DNA from: an uncultured Verrucomicrobiota bacterium
GTDB lineage: Bacteria; Verrucomicrobiota; Verrucomicrobiia; Limisphaerales; SXTU01
Direction: 5' to 3'
Length of the DNA stretch: 11,156 nucleotides
Assembly (NCBI GenBank): GCA_903863315.1
Contig: CAIPBN010000107.1
Location: forward strand, 1-11,156
Shown piece after piece: positions 1 to 6,499 of the stretch. The translations under genes were made by a program, and so were the position numbers. The notes beneath the pieces are model-generated. The model searched no databases. It was not told the DNA's origin and saw only the letters and a program-made list of their open reading frames with translations. Positions within the stretch are counted from its first letter, which is position 1. Each line of letters begins with the position of its first letter.

Positions 1-1
1 C

Positions 2-118
2 AGCGTGGAGAAGATCCTCGAGAAGGTCGAACGGTGCCGGCGGCGTCTCGAACAGGGGAAACCCGGATGCACCGCTCCCACCCAACGCGGCCGCTCCAAG
101 CCCTCGGGGAGTGTGTAG
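2..118 (+). CDS. C-terminal end of an unidentified basic protein (partial)
   Basis: The frame is open from the window edge and ends at TAG 116-118. The 38 visible residues begin SVEKILEKVERCRRRLEQGK, which looks like an amphipathic, charged helix. A Lys/Arg/Ser/Pro-rich tail follows, as is common at the ends of DNA-binding or plasmid-maintenance proteins. No domain can be named. The stop overlaps the GTG start proposed for the next gene by 8 bases (111-118), which suggests translational coupling within one operon. It could also be a chance open frame, since the next gene's frame is open through the same bases. The helix-like composition and the overlap with the next start favour real coding. 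Confidence 0.4.
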   Translation, partial: SVEKILEKVERCRRRLEQGKPGCTAPTQRGRSKPSGSV

Positions 119-875
119 CTATTTGTGGGACACTACACTAGGAAGGTGGGGCGCGTGGGCTTTCCCGCAGGAGGCCCGCACCGGCATGAACGCCCGGGAG
201 CTGGCCGTGCCGGAGACGCCGGAGCAGGCTCAGGGAAGGTTCGCCTCGTGGCAGTCGGAGCCCTCGGACGACTGGCTCTACTTCGGCACCGTGCATCATC
301 ACTGCTCGGCCAGCGCGTTCCAGTCCGCGACGGACGAGCAGAACGAGTGGAACCAGGACGGCCTGCACCTGACGGTGGGCCGGCTGGATGCCGAGCCGCA
401 CGACGTGCATGCGCGGTTCTACCTGGACGGCCACGCCTACGAGCCGGACCTGAGCCGGTTCTGGCCGGTGGACCCCGCGCTGGTGGCGCTGGTGCCGCCG
501 GAGGTGCTGCCCGAGGTGGCCAGGTTCCAGATGGGCGCGAAGGTCACGGTGGACTTTCCCGAGGCCTGGCGGGCGAACCTCGTCGAGGTCCGGGCGGAAC
601 GCCGCGAACGCCGCGACGTGGGCCACACCCCCACTCGCTGGCAGCTCGAACTGCCCGAGGTGGAGCAACCCCATCGGTTCCGGCTGGAGGACGCGCTGGA
701 GGACATCCACCGCCGCTCCGGGCACAACGGCATCCCGGAAGCACAGTGGCTGGCCGAACTGGGCCGGCTGGCCGCCGATGACGTGTGCCACCTGCTCGTC
801 ACCGCCTGTCTCGAACATGGCGTGCAGCCTGACGAGTTGCTCGCCGAACTGGCCACCAGCGAGGTTGGGGCCTGA
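111..875 (+). CDS. JAMM/MPN (JAB) metalloprotease-like protein, possibly PRTRC protein A-like
   Basis: The protein has 254 residues if it starts at GTG 111; the frame stays open to the window edge, so the true start could lie upstream. Residues 59-75 read GTVHHHCSASAFQSATD and match the JAMM zinc motif H-x-H-x7-S-x2-D exactly (H62, H64, S72, D75). The family's next strand follows (DGLHLTVGRLD). JAMM proteins are zinc isopeptidases or peptidases; bacterial ones often occur with ThiF/E1-like and E2-like genes or in PRTRC-type plasmid and integrative-element loci. The catalytic Glu expected on the first strand, just before the VCSYLWDTT segment, is not seen. The codon there in the upstream-extended frame (108-110) is GGA, Gly. 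Residues from about 115 to 254 form a charged, mostly helical C-terminal part I do not recognise. The JAMM call is firm; PRTRC membership is inference from the neighbourhood. Confidence 0.7.
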   Translation: MCSYLWDTTLGRWGAWAFPQEARTGMNARELAVPETPEQAQGRFASWQSEPSDDWLYFGTVHHHCSASAFQSATDEQNEWNQDGLHLTVGRLDAEPHDVHARFYLDGHAYEPDLSRFWPVDPALVALVPPEVLPEVARFQMGAKVTVDFPEAWRANLVEVRAERRERRDVGHTPTRWQLELPEVEQPHRFRLEDALEDIHRRSGHNGIPEAQWLAELGRLAADDVCHLLVTACLEHGVQPDELLAELATSEVGA

Positions 876-884
876 GTGCTTCAA

Positions 885-974
885 CCGCGAAAGAACGCAA
901 AGCACACCAAAGAATCAGCCACCAAGAGGCCCAGAAGGCACAAGAGGGAAACACTTCTCGCGCCTCTTGGTGGC
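885..974. repeat. Intergenic A/C-rich repeat with 13-bp perfect inverted repeat
   Basis: The 134 bases between the JAMM gene and the methyltransferase gene begin with an A-rich, nearly periodic stretch (aaccgcgaaagaacgcaaag). They contain a perfect 13-bp inverted repeat: gccaccaagaggc at 918-930 and its complement gcctcttggtggc at 962-974, with a 31-base loop. No T-run follows, so it is not a classic intrinsic terminator. Similar 'gaaagaacgcaaag' and 'ccaagaggc' strings recur between genes in many verrucomicrobial and other environmental genomes, from memory. A dispersed intergenic repeat is therefore the best reading. Confidence 0.6.
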
Positions 975-1009
975 CCTTTCCAGACCCCAAACCCCAGACC
1001 CGATTACCC

Positions 1010-1963
1010 ATGTCCTCTGAACTCCTGGCCGTTCTGCGCCAGACCATCCTCAGCGCCAAACCCCGCCGGCCCCGGCCACTCGCGGCTCCGCTCCAACTGG
1101 AGCACGGGTGGCTGCTGCCTTATCTGCTCACCATCGAAGGCCGGCTCTGGGGCCGCTGGGACCATTGGCACCACACCATGCTGGCCGGCCGCTTTATCCA
1201 GCCCCTCCCCGTCCTCGACTGGGAATCCCACCCGGCGGCTCGCCGGATGCTCGAAGCTTCGCTCAACAGCATCACCACCCATGGGAGCTGGCAGGGCTGG
1301 GGTTCGTGGCAGGTGTTCGACTACTTCCTGGACTGGCTGCTCTTTGGCTTGGGTCATCGCGGTCAGCCAAGGCTGCCAGATGAACGCGCCGAGTTCGCCG
1401 GGGCCAGTGCGCGGCTGTATCAGGAGTTCAACCTCGAAACCCTGCTGGCGTGGCCGCACGATTACCTGGGCGACATCCTGGCCGAGAACCGGCACGGCCA
1501 GCAGCTCGGCTTCTACCCGACGCCGATGCCGGTGGCCCGGATGATGGCGGCGATGACGCTGGGAAGGGAGGATGCCCACTGCAAGTCGGTCTGTGATCCC
1601 TGCGTGGGCACGGGCCGGCTGCTGCTGGCAGCCTCCAACCATTCGTATCGCCTCTACGGCTGCGACCTCAACCCGACGGTGCTCAAGGCCACGCTGGTCA
1701 ACGGCTGGCTGTATGCGCCGTGGCTGGTGCGGCCGTTCCCGTTTCTCGACCCGCTATTGGTCAACCCCGCCGCCAGCGCTGGCGTCAGCGAGTCCCTGAT
1801 CGCGCAGGCGCGGCCTGAGCAGCTCCAACTCACCGAACACGATCCCGACACGCAGGCGCTCTTCGAGCCATTGAAGAAGCGGCGGGTCCGGCGGAACCGC
1901 CTGGTCGCCAACGCAACCACCGGTCCGTCCGAGGCGGGGCTTTCCTTGGATCCCCCACACTGA
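1010..1963 (+). CDS. N6-adenine DNA methyltransferase-like protein with degenerate motif IV
   Basis: The protein has 317 residues from ATG 1010; no Shine-Dalgarno is visible. Residues 1-165 are an unfamiliar Trp-rich helical region. From about 166 the layout of an N6-adenine methyltransferase appears: GFYPTPMPVARMM (motif X-like, PTP near 170) and CDPCVGTGRLLLAA (motif I, D196 to G202, binding S-adenosylmethionine). LYGCDLNPTVL then supplies the acidic residue of motif II. The catalytic NPPY/DPPY motif IV is missing where expected; the nearest match is NPAA at 252-255. Downstream is a charged region (KKRRVRRNR) and a C-terminus ending in DPPH. It can probably still bind SAM, but methylation activity is doubtful. 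Such orphan proteins sit in integrative elements and plasmids, which fits the adjacent JAMM gene, likely co-transcribed across the 134-base gap. Its target sequence cannot be inferred. Confidence 0.65.
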   Translation: MSSELLAVLRQTILSAKPRRPRPLAAPLQLEHGWLLPYLLTIEGRLWGRWDHWHHTMLAGRFIQPLPVLDWESHPAARRMLEASLNSITTHGSWQGWGSWQVFDYFLDWLLFGLGHRGQPRLPDERAEFAGASARLYQEFNLETLLAWPHDYLGDILAENRHGQQLGFYPTPMPVARMMAAMTLGREDAHCKSVCDPCVGTGRLLLAASNHSYRLYGCDLNPTVLKATLVNGWLYAPWLVRPFPFLDPLLVNPAASAGVSESLIAQARPEQLQLTEHDPDTQALFEPLKKRRVRRNRLVANATTGPSEAGLSLDPPH

Positions 1964-2125
1964 TGGCAGACCACTGCGCTGCGCCAGTGGGCCAGGGGTG
2001 TCTAGCCACCTCACCCGCCGCCCCGGAGCGCAGGCTCTGGACGCGGCAGGGTGGACACAAAGCAGGACCTGGCTCAGGCCGGGTTCTCTTTTTACCTATG
2101 AGTGGGCGGCCTCTCGACTGCGTGA
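1964..2125 (+). other. Intergenic stretch after the methyltransferase gene
   Basis: This is the gap between the methyltransferase gene and the small zinc-finger-like gene. A short inverted repeat (ccactg at 1971-1976, cagtgg at 1985-1990, 8-base loop) lies 7 bases after the TGA stop. It might be a weak transcription terminator, but it has no T-run. A short run of T (ctctttttacctatg, about 2086-2100) is the only other notable feature. Open frames here have no protein-like composition. Confidence 0.35.
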
Positions 2126-2458
2126 GTGGGCAGGCCCATTCAGGAAGCAATGGAGCGATGGGCTGCAACCGAATCACGGGTCTGGGTTTGGCATGATGCT
2201 CAAGCCGCGCCGGCCGCCTGTCTCGTTTGCAATCGTCCGTTCATCCCCGATCCCAGAAGTCGCCACCACCAGCGACACTGCTCAAGAGTCCGATGTCAGA
2301 AGGCCAGCAAGGCGGCGAGCCAGAAGCGTTGGGCGGAGCGAGTAGGCTACTGGCGCGGTTCGGTGAACAGCGACCGCGTCCGCGCCTGGCGCGCGAAGAA
2401 CCCGGGCTACTGGAAGCGGGGGCGAAAGCGCCGCCGAGTGCGTTACAAGAAGACATAG
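2126..2458 (+). pseudogene. Small Cys/His zinc-finger-like protein, probably truncated at its 3' end
   Basis: The frame from ATG 2126 to TAG 2456-2458 encodes 110 residues; an in-frame ATG at 2150 (MERWAATESRV) is an alternative start. The core reads CLVCNRPFIPDPRSRHHQRH followed by CSRVRCQKASK. This is a CxxC...H...CxxxxC pattern resembling a zinc-ribbon-like family seen in Verrucomicrobiota and Planctomycetota. A WRAKNPGYWKRGRKRRR segment follows, also typical of that family. From memory, full-length members go on with an ALQ-D-L-like segment. Here that string (SALQEDIAA) occurs in the +1 frame at about 2437-2463, while the reading frame ends in KKT and TAG. I infer a frameshift or a junction near 2430-2458. 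Kinase homology begins directly after the stop. The function of the family is unknown to me; a nucleic-acid-binding role is only a guess from Cys/His and Arg content. Confidence 0.55.
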
Positions 2459-3493
2459 CCGCAATCCTCCACGCGCCTGAGCACGGCGACAGACGCGGAC
2501 CAGAGCACGGTGGCGCAACGGCGGCAGAGCAGCCCGGTGAAACTCTCGAACCTGCTGCGGGGCGACCTGGACTGGATTGTGATGAAGGCGCTGGAGAAGG
2601 ACCGCACGCGGCGCTACGAGAGCGCCAGCGCCTTCGCGCAGGACATCAAGCGCTACCTCGGCAACGAGGCGGTGCTGGCCTGTCCGCCGAGCGCTGGCTA
2701 CCTGCTCCAGAAACTCGTGCGCCGACATCGGCTGGCCTTCGCGGCGGGCGCGGCGGTGGCCGCGTCGCTCGTCATCGGCCTGAGCGTCTCAACGTGGCTC
2801 TTCTTCAAGGAGAAGACGGCGCGAGAAAGTTCTGTGCAAGCGGAGATAAAGACGCAATTGGCGCTTGGCGATGCGAAAGCTGAACGCGACCGCGCGGATG
2901 AGGAGGCCAAACGCTTTCAGCGCCAACTCTACCTGGTGCACATGAACCTGGCGAAGCGGGCTTGGGACAAAACCGACGTGGGCCGGGCAGTCGAGCTTCT
3001 TGACATGTAGCGCCCCCAGCCGGGGCGATTGGACTTACGGGGCTTCGAATGGTTTTATTTGGATCGCCTCTGTCACCGTGAATTGATCACGTTAAAAGGG
3101 CACACCAGTTATGTCACCAGCGTTGCGTTCAGCCCGGACGGGAAACGACTGGCGTCGCCCAGCCACGACAGGACGATGAAGGTGTGGGATGCCACGAGCG
3201 GTCAGGAGACCCTCACCTTGACAGGACACACCTTTGATGTCACGAGCGTGGCATTTAGCCCGGATGGGAAACGGCTAGCGTCGGCGAGCGCGGATGGGAC
3301 AGTGAAGGTGTGGGACGCGATGACCGGTCAGTAGACACTCGTCCTGAAGGGACACGCCTTCAATGTCGAGAGCGTAGCGTTTAGCGCGGACGGGAGACGG
3401 CTGGCGTCGGCTAGCCGGGATAGGACGGTGAAGGTGTGGGACGCCACGCCACGCTCACTCGATACCGGCTCAACAACGGCGACCCAACGATGA
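2459..3493 (+). pseudogene. 3' remnant of a Ser/Thr protein kinase with WD40 repeats
   Basis: One frame, interrupted by TAG at 3008-3010 and TAG at 3332-3334, keeps clear homology along its whole length. In order it holds a Hanks-type kinase C-lobe end (DLDWIVMKALEKDRTRRYES, about 2561-2620) and one membrane helix (LAFAAGAAVAASLVIGLSV, about 2731-2787). A charged coiled coil follows (about 2815-2960), then LRGFEWFYLDRL, a signature of this family just before the WD40 part. Three WD40 units close it, with GHTSYVTSVAFSPDGKRLAS and KVWDA. The first TAG sits where the family has Gln in 'QRPQPG', and the second where it has Glu in 'GQETL', so each is one base change from sense. The N-lobe and catalytic loop are absent, as homology starts right after the preceding gene's stop. 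The third WD unit runs into unrelated sequence before TGA 3491. It is a decayed membrane kinase, not functional. Confidence 0.85.
3098..3448 (+). repeat. Tandem 126-bp repeats encoding WD40 blades
   Basis: Three units begin at 3098, 3224 and 3350 with a strict 126-base (42-codon) period. Each starts ggGCACAC or ggaCAC and ends in the KVWDA codons; the third is cut short around 3448. Nucleotide identity between units is high by eye, for example gtgaaggtgtgggacgc in units 2 and 3. This suggests recent duplication or gene conversion before the gene decayed. Confidence 0.8.
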
Positions 3494-3501
3494 GCTGCAT
3501 T

Positions 3502-3526
3502 GGATCCCAATCTCGGATTGGGGTCC
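3502..3526. repeat. 11-bp hairpin downstream of the kinase remnant
   Basis: The arm ggatcccaatc (3502-3512) pairs with gattggggtcc (3516-3526) around a 3-base loop. All pairs are Watson-Crick except one G-U wobble on the RNA. It lies 9 bases after the TGA that closes the kinase remnant and lacks a T-run. It may be a relic terminator or a repeat. Confidence 0.45.
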
Positions 3527-3686
3527 CGCATCAGTCGCGCGAGGAGGTCACGCCAGTGCTGACTGGTTTCTGGCAGTGTCCCCAAGGCTAATCCAGACTT
3601 TGCAGGCTTACATTCTTACGAATGGGTCTTTTGGAGCTGACTCATCGGTTGGGGCTAGTTCGGCGGTTCGAAGCACTCATGCCAAT

Positions 3687-4053
3687 ATGCGTAAGAAACT
3701 AAATACGGTCACCGCTCTCTTGATGGCTGGCCTGCTGCTTTGGTCGGGATGCGCCTCAGATAAAGTGCGTGAAGATTTTTCGCCAGCTCGGATTTGACCT
3801 GAGCAGATTGCATTCGTCGCTTTAGGACATACCACCCGCCCGGAATTTGAGGCGAAGCTGGGGAAACCATGGGCGAATTATCCTGACCTCAATGTGAGCG
3901 TTTACTGTTGGCAGAGGGTGGGGAAGGGGGCAGGAGAGGATGGCTTTGAGCACTTTCTGATGCCTAGCGGTTATAATGATCCTCGCATGGTCGTGATGGT
4001 TGCGGCTGGTCTCGCGTTAGTTCCCATCGTGGGGACAATGTCTTTTTTGGGGT
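3687..4053 (+). pseudogene. Lipoprotein-like small envelope protein, interrupted by TGA
   Basis: The reading frame starts at ATG 3687 with MRKKLNTVTALLMAGLLLWS followed by GCASDK. This is a positively charged start, a hydrophobic stretch and a Cys at residue 22 that fits a lipoprotein signal, although Trp at -3 makes the lipobox imperfect. A TGA at 3795-3797 ends the frame after 36 residues. The same frame then continues with protein-like sequence (FVALGHTTRPEFEAKLGKPW, then NVSVYCWQRVG), including a hydrophobic segment (MVVMVAAGLALVPIVG, about 3991-4035). Sequence with 'TTRPEFEAKLGKP' resembles the SmpA/BamE-like 'G.tt..ev...lG.P' pattern of small lipoproteins; this is only a resemblance. 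The frame meets transposase sequence at about 4054. I read it as a gene broken by a nonsense change and cut at its 3' end; UGA readthrough is a less likely alternative. Confidence 0.5.
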
Positions 4054-4404
4054 GGGATCTGCGTGGACGAGAAGCCGCGCATCCAGGCCTTGGAGCGGGC
4101 GCAAGGCTGGCTGCGACTGCCTGACGGTGGGGCCTTGACGGGCTTCGCCCATGAATACACACGGCACGGCACCAGCACGCTCTTTGCCGCGTTGACCGCG
4201 GCCACGGGCCAAGTGCAGGCCGGGCATTATCAGCGGCGTCGCCGGGGGGAGTTTCTGGATTTCATGAAGCAAGTGGTGGCGGCCCATCCGGCGGGCGAGC
4301 TGCATGTCATCCTGGACAACCGCTCCACGCACAAGCCCAAGGATGATGCCTGGCTGCGGGCGCATCCACGGGTGAAGCTGCACTACACGCCGACGCACGC
4401 GTTT
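4054..4404 (+). mobile_element. Internal fragment of an IS630-family transposase
   Basis: From about 4054 the translation reads GICVDEKPRIQALERAQGWL and goes on with the IS630/Tc1-like DDE transposase pattern. Visible are the first catalytic Asp in CVDEK (codon 4066), HEYTRHGTSTLFAALTAATG, the second Asp in HVILDNRSTHKPK (codon 4315), and KLHYTPTHA. The conserved continuation, with the third acidic residue in a 'WLN..E' context, is missing: the sequence turns into unrelated FGGAVGCGG at about 4405. The N-terminal helix-turn-helix region is also missing. No terminal inverted repeats or TA target duplication were found. It is therefore a dead remnant of about 117 codons, joined upstream to the lipoprotein-like gene. 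Confidence 0.8.
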
Positions 4405-4725
4405 GGTGGTGCTGTTGGCTGCGGTGGTCGATGGTGTTGTTTCGTTCATAGTGCGCTCGCCGCCCACGCTACCCAACTCTGTCCGCCTTTCCGATACTGG
4501 CTCACTTTGGGGTGGAGGCACGAAGAATTACCGGAAAAAATGTCTGGAGTGTTCGGTTGGGTGGCCCAAAGGCTTTGGGGTGGAGGCATGGCGAACGGAT
4601 GGACGCCGGTGATTCATAGAGGAAATGCGGGGTTTTCCTGCCTGCGGAACGGCTGGCACGCCCGTTGCTAAAGAGAGGTGGCATACGGCAGCGTAGAACG
4701 CCGCAGACAATCAACCAGCCACACC
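4405..4725. other. Intergenic region upstream of the multicopper oxidase operon
   Basis: These 321 bases lie between the IS630 fragment and the oxidase start and hold no convincing gene. They carry a 16-bp direct repeat and end in an A/C-rich leader (gacaatcaaccagccacacc) just before the ATG. Any promoter of the operon should lie here or just upstream, but no convincing -35/-10 pair could be picked. On the - strand a short open frame reads MNETTPSTTAANSTTK from 4449 and could be a fossil N-terminus, but it lacks a ribosome-binding site. Confidence 0.5.
4505..4588. repeat. 16-bp direct repeat pair (ctttggggtggaggca)
   Basis: The 16-mer ctttggggtggaggca occurs at 4505-4520 and again at 4573-4588, 68 bases apart. 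A 16-base exact repeat at this distance is unlikely by chance. It may come from a dispersed intergenic repeat, from a tandem duplication, or be a paired regulatory site upstream of the oxidase operon. Confidence 0.6.
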
Positions 4726-6465
4726 ATGAACCTCAACCGCCGCAACTTCCTCAACGCCGCCGCCACTGCCGCCGTGGCGCTGCCCTTCATCAAAATCGGC
4801 CAGACCTCGGCCTACGCGAAGGAGTTTCACGGGTTCCCGTTTCAGTTCACCCCGTTCACCCGGGAGCTGCCCATCCCGCAGCCGCTGGGGGGCACGCCGT
4901 TGAGCCCGGCCCCCGGCACGCCAGCGGCGAGCGTGGGCAGTGAGGCGGTGTTCCACGGCATCGCGCCGGAGTTCAGCCCGAGCCACCCAACGCACCGGCC
5001 GGATTGGGACGTGCACACACTCAAGACGCACACGCTCGAGATGCGCAAGGCGGTGCATGAGTATGTGCCGGGCGTTTACACGGAGTGCTTCACCTACAAC
5101 GGCTTGGTGCCCGGCCCGCTCATCCGCGCGCGGTTCGGCCAGCCGATGGTGGTGCGCACGACGAACAATCTGGATGTGGAGACCTCGGTCCACTTGCACG
5201 GCGGCCACGGGCCGGCGCATAGCGACGGCCACCCAGTCTTTTACGTCATGCCCGGCATGACGCGGGATTACTACTACCCGCACATCGTCCCCCGGGTGAG
5301 CCCAGGCGGGGCGTTCGACTTCAGCGAGTCGCCCTCCACGATGTGGTATCACGACCACGGCAATGACGTGACCGGGCACAACGTGGCGCACGGGCTGGCA
5401 GGGATGTGCAAGTTCACCGACCCGCTAGAGGAGAACCTGATGTCCACGAACGTCCTGCCCGACGCCGATGGCCCGTATGATGTGCCGCTGGTGCTGCAAG
5501 ACCAGGCGCTCAACGCGGATGGCTCCATCTTCTACGATCCGCTGGATCACGATGGCCGGCTGGGAAACCTCTTCATCGCCAACGGCATCGTGCAGCCCAA
5601 GTTCACCGTGGAGCGCCGCAAGTATCGCTTCCGCCTGCTGGACGGCGCGACGGCCCGCTTCATGACGCTGCGCCTCTCGAACGGCCAGCCCTTCCTCCAG
5701 CTCGGCAATGATTCTTGGCTCCTGCCCAACGCAGTTTGGCGCCCGGAAATCACCCTCAGCATGGCCAAGCGCGCGGATGTCATCATTGATTTCACCAACG
5801 CGCCCGACGAGCTCTACCTCGAGAACATCATGCAGCAGACCAGCGGTCGCGGACCGGACGGCATTGACCGCACCAAGCCCATCCGCCTCGTGAAGTTCGT
5901 TGTCACCGGCACGCGCCCGACGAACGATGTGACGGTCACCGGCGGCACGCCGTTGCGGCCGAACATCCCCATCCGCGACTCGGAAATCACCGCTCGCCGT
6001 TCCTTCAGGTTCGAGCGATCGAACGGCGCGTGGGTCATCAACGGCGACTTTTACAGCCCGTTCCGCGCTGACGCCGTGCCGCAACTCAACCAGGCCGAGG
6101 AGTGGACGCTGGAAAACAAATCCGGTGGCTGGATGCACCCCATCCACATGCACCTCGAGGCGCACCAAATCGTGCAATACACCGGCAAGTTCCGCGCCGA
6201 CGTGTGGCTCAACCGCAAGAGCGACACCGCCATCCTGGAGGACAACGGCAAGGTCCGCCTCCGCATGAAGTTCCGCACCTTCTCCGGCCCGTTTTCCTTC
6301 CACTGCCACAACAACGAGCACGAGGACATGCGGATGATGAAGAACTTCGATCCGCGCCCCGCCGGCCAGCCCAGCGTGCTCAATGGCCGCTTCTGGAACG
6401 TGCCGCAGGAAATCTCCGGCATCCCCCTCTCGGTCGTCCGCCGCAACCCCGAGCTTTTCCACTGA
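4726..6465 (+). CDS. Tat-exported CotA-like multicopper oxidase
   Basis: The protein has 579 residues from ATG 4726. This start is chosen over an in-frame ATG at 4678 because it places the twin-arginine motif NRRNFLN at residues 4-10, followed by a hydrophobic run and a likely cleavage site after AYA31. Four copper-binding blocks are intact: HLHGGH (H156, H158), WYHDHG (H209, H211), HPIHMH (H471, H474, H476) and HCHNNEHEDMRMM (H526, C527, H528, H532, M537). Together they supply the type 1 site with an axial Met plus the type 2/type 3 trinuclear cluster. The spacing of the last block matches Bacillus CotA. Family members couple one-electron oxidation of phenolics, bilirubin, Mn(II) or other metals to reduction of O2 to water. 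It would fold with copper before Tat export and act in the periplasm or outside. It is first in an operon with SCO-like and di-heme peroxidase genes; the substrate is unknown. Terminal DPRPAGQPS and PELFH are unremarkable. Confidence 0.93.
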   Translation: MNLNRRNFLNAAATAAVALPFIKIGQTSAYAKEFHGFPFQFTPFTRELPIPQPLGGTPLSPAPGTPAASVGSEAVFHGIAPEFSPSHPTHRPDWDVHTLKTHTLEMRKAVHEYVPGVYTECFTYNGLVPGPLIRARFGQPMVVRTTNNLDVETSVHLHGGHGPAHSDGHPVFYVMPGMTRDYYYPHIVPRVSPGGAFDFSESPSTMWYHDHGNDVTGHNVAHGLAGMCKFTDPLEENLMSTNVLPDADGPYDVPLVLQDQALNADGSIFYDPLDHDGRLGNLFIANGIVQPKFTVERRKYRFRLLDGATARFMTLRLSNGQPFLQLGNDSWLLPNAVWRPEITLSMAKRADVIIDFTNAPDELYLENIMQQTSGRGPDGIDRTKPIRLVKFVVTGTRPTNDVTVTGGTPLRPNIPIRDSEITARRSFRFERSNGAWVINGDFYSPFRADAVPQLNQAEEWTLENKSGGWMHPIHMHLEAHQIVQYTGKFRADVWLNRKSDTAILEDNGKVRLRMKFRTFSGPFSFHCHNNEHEDMRMMKNFDPRPAGQPSVLNGRFWNVPQEISGIPLSVVRRNPELFH

Positions 6466-6499
6466 AAGCCCGCCGCGTCCACCTCCACCCCTCCCGCAC

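Noticed and set aside
138..905. A 255-codon - strand frame opposite the JAMM gene
   Set aside because: It has no domain, while the + strand frame carries a perfect JAMM motif.
885..974. A possible CRISPR or tandem array in the 'aaagaacgcaaag' stretch
   Set aside because: There is no repeat-spacer structure, only one inverted repeat and a short A-rich run.
1963..2196. A 77-codon + strand frame after the methyltransferase
   Set aside because: Its composition is not protein-like and it overlaps the start of the zinc-finger-like gene.
3964..4521. A - strand frame of 185 codons with an MNETTPSTTAANSTTK segment, possibly a gene start
   Set aside because: It overlaps the IS630 fragment antisense, has no ribosome-binding site, and only about 16 residues outside the IS look plausible.
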